Positions 26,752 to 34,522 of a stretch of DNA of 64,000 bases are shown here, piece by piece; positions within the stretch are counted from its first letter, which is position 1, and every line of letters begins with the position of its first letter. The DNA is from Sphingomonas_B tabacisoli (GTDB taxonomy: Bacteria > Pseudomonadota > Alphaproteobacteria > Sphingomonadales > Sphingomonadaceae). Below the pieces are notes generated by a model. The model worked only from the letters and a program-made list of their open reading frames with translations, had not been told where the DNA came from and did not search any database. The DNA is taken from positions 1,736,001-1,800,000 of the forward strand of contig NZ_JBHUDY010000001.1 in NCBI RefSeq assembly GCF_042678385.1, written 5' to 3'. Made by a program: the position numbers and the translations under genes.

Positions 26752-27144
26752 ATGGGGCGGATTTTACTGATCGTCGCCGGGGCGGTGGCGTTGACGATGG
26801 GCGGCATCGCCGCCGCGCAGACCGTGCTGGTGGCGCGCGCGGTGGGGCCGAACGAATGGCGGCTGGAAGGCGGCAGCGCGACCGGGACGCTGCGCAACAT
26901 CCGGCTGCTCGCCGGCCAGAAGATCATCCTGATCGATCAGCGCGGCACACGCGAGATCAACGGGCCAGGCGAGTTGGTACTGCTATCAAAGCCAAAGGGG
27001 CCGGCCGAACCGGTGGTATCGCTGATGTACCGGCAGATGCGCGACAACCGTGGCACCCGGACCGGCGGTGGCGTCCGCGGCGCAGGCACTCAGCCGGAAG
27101 CAGGGGAATGGGAACCGCTGACTGCCCGCGATCCCGCGTCCTAG
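26752..27144 (+). CDS. Small exported protein next to the CHAT/two-partner-secretion genes
   Basis: A 130-residue protein with a clear signal peptide (ILLIVAGAVALTMGGIAAAQ) and a GAGAAGGA ribosome site. The mature part has a short beta-rich domain with GPNEWRLEGG and KIILIDQRGTREINGPGE, then a glycine/arginine-rich tail. I recall similar small proteins with an RGTR...GPG pattern beside CHAT-domain genes in sphingomonads, but I cannot verify this. It converges on the transporter gene, overlapping it by 4 bases. Confidence 0.7.
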   Translation: MGRILLIVAGAVALTMGGIAAAQTVLVARAVGPNEWRLEGGSATGTLRNIRLLAGQKIILIDQRGTREINGPGELVLLSKPKGPAEPVVSLMYRQMRDNRGTRTGGGVRGAGTQPEAGEWEPLTARDPAS

Positions 27145-28952
27145 CGATAGCCGAACAGGACGAGCGGATGCACCGTGACGAGAAACTGGAAGCCGCGATC
27201 CTGCAAGTCGCGGCGGCCCACGATCGGCGCATCCTTTAGCGACTTGGCGTAGGTGATGCGCGCGGAGAACGCTTCCGACGGTATCCAGGCCAGCGAAGCA
27301 CCGGCGCCCGCGATCCAGCGCGGCGACGGATCGGCGGGGCCGATATTGTCGACATAGGCGCCGTCCACGAATGCGGACGCGACGAAGGCGCCAAGGTCGA
27401 TGCCCGATGCGTCGGCGTTGCGGCCGGACAGGCTGAACGGCTGCGCCAGCTCGATCGATCCGACCACGCCGCGGTCCGCGAGGATCAGGTTCTCGCGATA
27501 GCCGCGCACGCTCGCCGACCCGCCGACCGAGAAGCGCTCCGCGGTATAAAGGATATCGTCGGTCCATTGACCGGAGAGCCGCGCGCGGAGTTCCAGCCGG
27601 CTCGCCGACAGGCGGCGGGCATAGTTGAGCTGCGCCGTGATCAGCTTGAAGTTCTGCGGCGGCTGGAGCAGCCCGGGAACGTCGGTCCGCGTGCCGTCCA
27701 GCCCCAGCGTGCCCGCCAGCGATACGGTCAGCGCCTGGGTGGGGCTGCGATCGACGAAATCGACCAGCCCCCTGAGCGCGCTGTATTCGGCGCGCCCGCG
27801 AACCGATCCCGGGGTGAAGGAAAACGGCTCGCCGAACAGGAACGTCGTCGTCCGCCGATGGACGAAATTCAGGCCGACGCTCAACGCCCGTGCCGAGCGC
27901 CACCCGCCGCCTTCGACCGGCAGCAGCGGGCGCCGCAGCAGGGTGTAGCCAAGCCCCGCTTCGACGAAGCGGTCGCGCGCTGAAATGTCGAGCGCGAGCA
28001 ATTGCGGATCGATCACCGCCGCGTCGTTGTAGCCGCCGCGCACGTTCAGCCGCAGGTCGTAATCGAACAGCGGCGTCGAATAGCTGGCCGTCGCATCGGT
28101 CGCGCCGCTGGTTCGGCCGACCTCGAACGCCACCACGTCGGTGCTGGCCAGCAGGTTGCGCATGCTGCCGCCGATCGCGGCTCGCTCGCCGCCGACGGAG
28201 GGCGACCGGTTGTTGGCGACGGTCACGTACAGGTCGTAGCGCGGCGCCGGATCGACGGTCAGCACGAGCTGCGCCTCGCCCGCCGTCTCCAGCGCTTTCA
28301 GATCGGCCCGCACGGTTCGGATCGCCGGATCGTCGGAGAGCAGCCGGAAATCGCGCTCCACGGCGATCGCATCGACGGGCCCTTGCTGCGCCGCTGCGGC
28401 CCGCGATGCGATGAAGCTGCTCGACAGGCCGCGTCGGCCGCCCTGCCCCCATTCGACCTTCACCGGCGGCTTGGTGCCGTCGGCCGAACCGAGCCGGCCA
28501 TAGACGAGCTTCAGCTTCAGCGTCCCGCCATCGGTCAGCGGCGGCTGCTCCTCCACGACGACGCCGGTGTTCACATAGCCGTCGCGGATCAGCGCGGCGT
28601 TGATCAACTGGACTATGTCGATCAGCGTCGCAACCGCGACGGGTTTGCCGATCAGGCCATTGCGCGCGAACTGGTTGCGGACGAAGGCAGCGTCGAAGGC
28701 TTCACCTTCGGCAAACTGAAGCTGCACCGTTTGTCCGGGAGCGGCGACCGCCGCGTGCCGGGCGTGCGGCATGCCCTTGTCCGACGCCGGTGCATTGATC
28801 GCAGTCACCGCAACGTCGCCGAGCGTCACCGTGGCGGTGCTTTCGGCCTCCAGGGGTTGGGCAGGCGCCTGCTGCGCAACCGACGGGAAGGCGGTGCCCG
28901 CCAGGAGCAGCGAGAGCATGGCCGCCAGCGGCCGCGGCCGGCTCAATGGCAT
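27141..28952 (-). CDS. FhaC/ShlB-type outer-membrane transporter of two-partner secretion (TpsB)
   Basis: A 603-residue TpsB protein that should carry the neighbouring haemagglutinin-type protein across the outer membrane. After a signal peptide (LAAMLSLLLAGTAFPSVAQQ) come two POTRA-like regions (about 90-260) and a C-terminal 16-strand barrel. The conserved extracellular-loop motif VRGYRENLILADRG is intact and the last residue region ends LVLFGYR. The ATG at 28952 lies inside the end of the exoprotein gene (10-base overlap), with GGGAGG as its ribosome site. Confidence 0.92.
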   Translation of the reverse strand: MPLSRPRPLAAMLSLLLAGTAFPSVAQQAPAQPLEAESTATVTLGDVAVTAINAPASDKGMPHARHAAVAAPGQTVQLQFAEGEAFDAAFVRNQFARNGLIGKPVAVATLIDIVQLINAALIRDGYVNTGVVVEEQPPLTDGGTLKLKLVYGRLGSADGTKPPVKVEWGQGGRRGLSSSFIASRAAAAQQGPVDAIAVERDFRLLSDDPAIRTVRADLKALETAGEAQLVLTVDPAPRYDLYVTVANNRSPSVGGERAAIGGSMRNLLASTDVVAFEVGRTSGATDATASYSTPLFDYDLRLNVRGGYNDAAVIDPQLLALDISARDRFVEAGLGYTLLRRPLLPVEGGGWRSARALSVGLNFVHRRTTTFLFGEPFSFTPGSVRGRAEYSALRGLVDFVDRSPTQALTVSLAGTLGLDGTRTDVPGLLQPPQNFKLITAQLNYARRLSASRLELRARLSGQWTDDILYTAERFSVGGSASVRGYRENLILADRGVVGSIELAQPFSLSGRNADASGIDLGAFVASAFVDGAYVDNIGPADPSPRWIAGAGASLAWIPSEAFSARITYAKSLKDAPIVGRRDLQDRGFQFLVTVHPLVLFGYR

Positions 28953-31900
28953 CCTCCCGTTGCGCCTGCCCCTTCGATCCCGCGCGTGCCCGTCAAGCTG
29001 AAAGGCCCGAGCGCTTGCACGGCGAGCTGGCTCGTATCCTTGGCGCTGCGGACGCTGGTGCATTGGCCGCGCAGCACTTTCGACGCGTCGATGATGTTGA
29101 GCTCGCGCACCGTTGTGCCGCTGCTGACGTCCTGCACCGTGCTGTCCACCACCAGCGATCCGTCCACCGACAGCCGGTTGATGCGGTCCGCCGATCGGAT
29201 GAAGAAGTCGGATTGTATCTGCACGTTCGCCCCGCCCTGCTGGCCGAGCGCAAGGATGTCCCCGCCGTCCGACACGATCGCGAACGGGGCGGCGATGGTG
29301 ATCCGGCCGCCCGTGCCTGGTCCGGACGAAGTGGTGATCACGCCCGATTGGGTCGCACCCGAAAGCAACAGCAGGCCGCCCGGCGGCATCTGGATCGTGA
29401 TCGCTCCGGCCGGACCCGAGACGGAGTTCGTATTGATGCTGCCGCCATCCAAAATCCGCAGGAGCCTCGGCCCGGAAATCAGGATCGAGCCGGCCGCGCC
29501 CGGCGGATCGACCGCCTGCGAGCGGATCAAACCTTGCCCCACCTGACCCGCGAACGTGTTCTCGCTGGCGATCTCGCTGCCAGCGCCGATGATGTCGAGC
29601 GTGGCCGCACGCAGCGTGATCGCGCCGGCCGGCGCGGCGCTGGCCGAGGAGGTCTGCACCTTGCCGCCGCCGACGATCGAGGCGCTGTTCGTCGTCAGGT
29701 CGATATTGCCCGACCGCCCGCCGCCAGTCCCGGCGCTGGACGAGAGCTGACCGCCCGAAGCCTGGAATGTCTGGCTGACCGCGACGATCTGGCCGGCATT
29801 GCCTGCTCCGAAGGTGCTGGTGCTGATCGATCCGCCGGCGTCGAGCGCCAGCGTCGGCGCGTCGATCTGGATGCTGCCGGCGTTGCCGGTGGAGGAAGCT
29901 TCGGAGCGGACAGCGCCACCGGATCCGACCCGCAGTTCGGCCGCCTTGACCGACACGGCGCCGCCCGCACCGCGCGTTTCGGTGGAGGTCGCGATGACGC
30001 CATTGTCGCGGACCAGCACCTTTCCCGTGGCCTGGACGCCGACATTGCCGGCATCACCAAGCGCAACGCAGCTTCCGTCGCCGCAGCGGTCCGAATTCGA
30101 GGAAATCTGGCCGCTTTTTTCGACGAGCAGCGACGCGCTTTTGGCGGTCACGTCGCCCGCTGCACCCGCACCGAACGTATCGGATGAAATCGCGCCGCCG
30201 CTCACTTCGACGCTTCCGGTCACGTCGACCAGCACGTCGCCCGCCGCGCCCGTCGATCCCGCCGCCGCCAGCGAGTTGACCGAGCCATTCGTCTCCACGC
30301 GCAGCGCGCCGCCGCGGATGGTGACGCCGCCAGCCGAGCCGCTGCCCGCCGTCGCCGAGGAAATCTGCGCACCCGTGCGGACCAGAGTCAGCGTATCGGA
30401 CTGGACAAGAACCTGCCCGGCGTTGCCGGAAGAGCCGGCCTGGCTTTCGGCCGTCGCCCTCGCGCCGTCGGCAAGTGTGATGTTGGTTCCACGCAGCGTC
30501 ACGTCGCCGGCACTGCCGGGACCGGCCGTCGAGGAGGTGATCGTGGCGCCGCTGGCGGTGAGCTTTGCCGCCTCGACGGTGACGCTGCCGGCTGTACCCA
30601 TCGCGCCGGTGTCGGCGCGGGAGGTGATGAGGCTGCCCGACGAGAATTGCGCGTCCGAGGATGTCACCCTGACCGACCCGGCATTGCCAGAAGCCAGGGT
30701 CTGCGACGAGATCGCCGCGCCGTTCTTCAGCGCAAGAGTGTTGGCGGCGACCGTGACGTTGCCCGCCATGCCGGTCGAACCTGCCTGAGCAGCGGAAGCA
30801 ATCGTGCCAGCGTCGCTGTTCAGCGTAGTCGCCGTCACATTCACTTCGCCTGCCCGGCCAGTCCCGAAGGTCGAGGAGGAAATCTGTCCGCCGCTCTTGA
30901 GGGCGATATTGGTGCCGTTGACCGTGACCTGGCCCGCATTGCCCTTGGAGCCGACTTCGGCATCGGCCGTGATCCCGCCACCGCCGCTGAGCATCAGCGT
31001 CGTCGCGCCAACGGTGACGGCGCCGGCATCATTCTGCCCGCGCGTCGACGAGGTGATCAGGGAGTTCGCGCCATTGACGGTGACCGTCCCCGCGGCCACG
31101 GTGACGCGTCCGGCCTTGCCCGTCGCCTGGCTTTCGGCGCGCGAGCTGATCTGGCCGCCGTCAGCGAGGTTGAGGTTTGCGGCGGCGACCGACACCTGAC
31201 CACCCGCGCCGGTGCCGGAGGTGCTGCTGCTAATTGTCGCCGCCCCGGCCACGTCGACATTGCCAGTCACGTCGACCAGAACATCGCCGGCAGCGCCGGT
31301 CGACCCGGCCGCCGCCAGTGAGTTGACCGACCCGTTCGTGTCCACCCGCAGCGCGCCGCCTCGGACGGTCACACCGCCCGCCGATCCGCTCCCCGCTGTG
31401 GCCGAGGATATCTGCGCACCGGTACGAACCAGGGTTAGCGTGTCGGACTGGACGAGAACCTGCCCGGCGTTGCCGGAGGCACCCGACTGGCTTTCGGCAG
31501 TCGCCTTCGCGCCATCCGCCAGCGTGATGTTCGTTCCCCGAAGCGTGACGTCGCCGGCATTGCCCGGCCCCGCGGTCGACGAAGTGATCGTGGCGCCGCT
31601 TGCCGTGAGTTGCGCGGCCTCGACCGTGACACTGCCGGCCGCACCGGTCGCGCCGGTATCTGCGCGAGAGGTCACCAGACTGCCCGAGGACAGTTGTGTG
31701 TTGGAGGACGTGACGCGAACCGAACCGGCATTGCCCGAAGCGAGGGTCTGGGACGAAATCTGCGCGCCATTGGACAGCACCAGATTGTCCGCTGCCACCG
31801 TGACGTTGCCCGCCGTGCCGCTGGAACCAGTCTGCGCCGCGGAGGCGATCGTGCCGGCATCGCTGGTGAGCGTGCCGGCCGTGACGCTCACTTCGCCTGC

Positions 31901-34522
31901 ACGGCCTGTGGCGAACGTCGAGGATGAAATCCGGCCGCCAGCGGTGAGCGCGATGGTGCCGCTATTGACCGTCACCTGACCGGCATTGCCCTTGGAGCCG
32001 CTTTCGGCGTCGGCGGTGATCCCGCCGCCGTTGCTGAGGGTGAGCGCCGTTGCGCCGACGGTAACTGCGCCCGCATCGTTTTGCCCAAGCGTGGACGATG
32101 TGATCAGCGAATTCGCGCCGTCGACCGCGATCGTGCCCGCCGCGACATCGACGCGCCCCGCTTTTCCGGTCGAGCGGTTTTCGGCACGCGAGCTGATCTG
32201 GCTACCTCCGGTCAGGCTGAGGCTGTTCGTGGCCGCGACCGATACCTGGCCGCCTACCCCGGTGCCGGACGTGCTGCTGCTGATCGACGCGCCATTGGTC
32301 AGGGTTAGGTCGGTGCTGCTCACCCGCACGTCGCCGGCGGGCGCGGTCGATCCCACCTCGGCCGACGACGAAATCACCGTGCCGTCGAGGGTGATGGTCG
32401 GCACGGTGATGTCGATGCTGCCGCCACCCAATCCGGCATTGTTGACGGTCGCCCGGATGCTCGCGCCGGATTGAACATTGAGCGCGTTTGCGGCGATCGT
32501 GATCGAGCCGGCGCGGCCCGATCCCTGGTTCGCGGCCGAACTGATCCGGCCGAAAGTGCGGAGATTGATGCCGTTGGTCGCCGTGATGTTGACCGTGCCC
32601 GCATCGCCCGAGCCGGTTTCGCCTTCAACCGACTGCGCGCCCACGAAGCCGCTGTTTTCGATCAGGAGGTCGTTGGTGTTGACGGTAACGCTGCCACCGT
32701 GACCGCGTCCGAACGTGCTCGAAGAGATGCCCGACCGGCCGCCGCTTACCCGAATCTGGTCGGCATCGATGCGCACCGAACCGGCATCGCCAGAGCCGAA
32801 GGCGGACGAGAGCACCTGGGCGTTGTCGAGAGTCAGCGTTCCCGTCGTGATCTCCACCGATCCGGCGTTGCCCGTCGAGACGAGCCGCGGAATGTCGTCG
32901 AAGATGCTCGCTTCCGAGTTGATCTTGGCGTCGTTCAACAGCGTGATCGCGTTCGCCTTGATCCGGACGGCGCCGGCATTGCCCGCGTTGAACGTGTTCG
33001 TCACCACGCGCGAATTATTGTCCATCAGCAGCGTGCCGACGTTCAGGTTGATGTCGCCTGCATTGCCGGTGCAGGTCGCACCGAAGCAGTTCACCACGAT
33101 GCCGGTCGAGTTGTCGGAAATGTCGAGCGTGCCGGCAGTGACGTTGACGGAGCCACCCTGCCCTGAGCCGAAGACCTGGCTGGCAAGGACGGAGCCGCCC
33201 CGTATCTTCACCTGATCGGCGGCAAGCGTGATCGACCCAGCCGGCCCGGTTGCCGACGCCAGGGTCGAGCTTTCCATGCGCGAGCCGCCGAGAAGCTGAA
33301 TCCGCGCTGCGCTGACATTCACATTGCCGCCGCGCGAAGCGTTCAGTGTCGAGGCGGTAATGCGCGAGCCGGTAAGATCGAGATTGCCGGAGAAATGCGC
33401 GTCCACGTCGCCCGCGCGTCCGGTCGAGCCGCCGAGATTGCGCGTGTCGATGAAGGAATTGCCCGTAAGCGATGCACTCGCCGCGTTGATGCTGAGCGCG
33501 CCCGCGTCGCCCGCGCCGCTCGTCTGCGCGAACAGGATCGAGAAATTCGAGAGGCTGAGCGCGCCGGACAGGTTCAGGCTGACCAGCCCCCCGCCACCAA
33601 CGGCCGTGGCCTCGCTGCCCAGAGCCGACGACCCGGTGAGCGAGAGCGACTGCGCCTTGACGGACAGCGGCCCGGCGGCGAGCGTCGCCGTCCCTTTCGC
33701 GCGCACTTCCGCTCCGACGAGGTTGACGTTGCCGGCCAAGAGACGCGTCGCGCCGCCCCTGCTGACGAGGGGGGTATTCATTAGCGTCAGCGTCCCGGTG
33801 GCCGTCGAGGCCAGCGGGTCGAGGCGGTCGAGCTGGAGGTCGGATGTGCCGACGGCCGCCAGATCGACGCGTGCGATATCGGGCTGCGAGAACTGGATCA
33901 GCACGTCTCCGCCGCTGAGGTGCAACGTGCCGGTGGAGGGCATGAACGCGGAGGTGACCCGATCGACGGTGATGTTGCCGCGCGCGCCGACGAAGCCGAA
34001 TTTGGCCGGTGCGTCGATCGAGAAGCTGCCGCCCTGCGGCGTCGTCATGGTGAAGGTCGGGCCGGAGGCGAACGCAAGCTCGCGCGCGGTGGAAACATAG
34101 ATCGCGTTCGGCACATTCAATCGCGCGCCGAAGCCGAAGATCACGCCCGCCGGATTGAGGAAATAGACGTTGGCATTGGCGAACGACGTGGTGTCCAGCG
34201 TTCCCGAAATGGTGGAGGCCGTGCCGCCCGTCACCCGGTTGACGAGGTTCTGGACCCCGGTCGCCTGTTGCGGCGTCGCCAGCCACCGCGCGGTATCGCC
34301 GTTCGCAAGATCGAAGCGGCTGAAGCTGTGGAACAGGTTCGGGCCGCTCGCCGTGCCGCCGGTGATGTCGACGATCGTGCCGTTCTTTACCGCGACCGTA
34401 CCGAGGCTGAGAGCAGGCGACACATCGGCGGCGATGTTGGTCTGCGCCTGCAGCGCCGCGATGGGCGCAAGGGCCGCAAGTGCGGAGGAGGCGAGCCAGA
34501 GACGGCGGGGCCTCACCGCCAT
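28943..34522 (-). CDS. Filamentous-haemagglutinin-type exoprotein (TpsA) with beta-helix repeats
   Basis: A 1859-residue secreted protein. It has a signal peptide (LWLASSALAALAPIAALQAQ) and an N-terminal TPS domain (about 30-270) including NANVYFLNPAGVIFGFGA, the segment needed for recognition by the TpsB partner. A long run of short glycine/serine/alanine-rich coils follows (patterns such as GNAGSVRV and ISSSTFG), predicted to form a right-handed beta-helix. Within it lies a near-perfect 349-residue tandem duplication. The C-terminus has a cysteine (LRGQCTSVRS) and ends ATGGCH. The ATG at 34522 overlaps the CHAT gene by 10 bases. Adhesion or surface display is inferred. Confidence 0.92.
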   Translation of the reverse strand: MAVRPRRLWLASSALAALAPIAALQAQTNIAADVSPALSLGTVAVKNGTIVDITGGTASGPNLFHSFSRFDLANGDTARWLATPQQATGVQNLVNRVTGGTASTISGTLDTTSFANANVYFLNPAGVIFGFGARLNVPNAIYVSTARELAFASGPTFTMTTPQGGSFSIDAPAKFGFVGARGNITVDRVTSAFMPSTGTLHLSGGDVLIQFSQPDIARVDLAAVGTSDLQLDRLDPLASTATGTLTLMNTPLVSRGGATRLLAGNVNLVGAEVRAKGTATLAAGPLSVKAQSLSLTGSSALGSEATAVGGGGLVSLNLSGALSLSNFSILFAQTSGAGDAGALSINAASASLTGNSFIDTRNLGGSTGRAGDVDAHFSGNLDLTGSRITASTLNASRGGNVNVSAARIQLLGGSRMESSTLASATGPAGSITLAADQVKIRGGSVLASQVFGSGQGGSVNVTAGTLDISDNSTGIVVNCFGATCTGNAGDINLNVGTLLMDNNSRVVTNTFNAGNAGAVRIKANAITLLNDAKINSEASIFDDIPRLVSTGNAGSVEITTGTLTLDNAQVLSSAFGSGDAGSVRIDADQIRVSGGRSGISSSTFGRGHGGSVTVNTNDLLIENSGFVGAQSVEGETGSGDAGTVNITATNGINLRTFGRISSAANQGSGRAGSITIAANALNVQSGASIRATVNNAGLGGGSIDITVPTITLDGTVISSSAEVGSTAPAGDVRVSSTDLTLTNGASISSSTSGTGVGGQVSVAATNSLSLTGGSQISSRAENRSTGKAGRVDVAAGTIAVDGANSLITSSTLGQNDAGAVTVGATALTLSNGGGITADAESGSKGNAGQVTVNSGTIALTAGGRISSSTFATGRAGEVSVTAGTLTSDAGTIASAAQTGSSGTAGNVTVAADNLVLSNGAQISSQTLASGNAGSVRVTSSNTQLSSGSLVTSRADTGATGAAGSVTVEAAQLTASGATITSSTAGPGNAGDVTLRGTNITLADGAKATAESQSGASGNAGQVLVQSDTLTLVRTGAQISSATAGSGSAGGVTVRGGALRVDTNGSVNSLAAAGSTGAAGDVLVDVTGNVDVAGAATISSSTSGTGAGGQVSVAAANLNLADGGQISSRAESQATGKAGRVTVAAGTVTVNGANSLITSSTRGQNDAGAVTVGATTLMLSGGGGITADAEVGSKGNAGQVTVNGTNIALKSGGQISSSTFGTGRAGEVNVTATTLNSDAGTIASAAQAGSTGMAGNVTVAANTLALKNGAAISSQTLASGNAGSVRVTSSDAQFSSGSLITSRADTGAMGTAGSVTVEAAKLTASGATITSSTAGPGSAGDVTLRGTNITLADGARATAESQAGSSGNAGQVLVQSDTLTLVRTGAQISSATAGSGSAGGVTIRGGALRVETNGSVNSLAAAGSTGAAGDVLVDVTGSVEVSGGAISSDTFGAGAAGDVTAKSASLLVEKSGQISSNSDRCGDGSCVALGDAGNVGVQATGKVLVRDNGVIATSTETRGAGGAVSVKAAELRVGSGGAVRSEASSTGNAGSIQIDAPTLALDAGGSISTSTFGAGNAGQIVAVSQTFQASGGQLSSSAGTGGGRSGNIDLTTNSASIVGGGKVQTSSASAAPAGAITLRAATLDIIGAGSEIASENTFAGQVGQGLIRSQAVDPPGAAGSILISGPRLLRILDGGSINTNSVSGPAGAITIQMPPGGLLLLSGATQSGVITTSSGPGTGGRITIAAPFAIVSDGGDILALGQQGGANVQIQSDFFIRSADRINRLSVDGSLVVDSTVQDVSSGTTVRELNIIDASKVLRGQCTSVRSAKDTSQLAVQALGPFSLTGTRGIEGAGATGGCH
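30191..32285. repeat. 1047-bp in-frame tandem duplication inside the exoprotein gene
   Basis: Two copies (about 30191-31238 and 31239-32285) share long runs of identical sequence at a constant 1047-base offset. Two anchors checked by position are GTCACGTCGACCAG at 30219 and 31266, and GCGAGCTGAT at 31141 and 32188. The period is 349 codons, so the frame is preserved. In protein the shared stretches include TLTLVRTGAQISSATAGSGS and SSGSL(V/I)TSRADTGA. Confidence 0.85.

Noticed and set aside
29799..33215. Long plus-strand open frames opposite the exoprotein gene
   Set aside because: They mirror the repeat units of the minus-strand beta-helix gene and give Pro/Ala/Thr-rich nonsense without domains.
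28943..34522. Regularly spaced similar segments that might look like a CRISPR array
   Set aside because: The period is a degenerate coding repeat of short beta-helix coils, in frame throughout, without identical 28-36-base repeats and unique spacers. No CRISPR array is present in the window.
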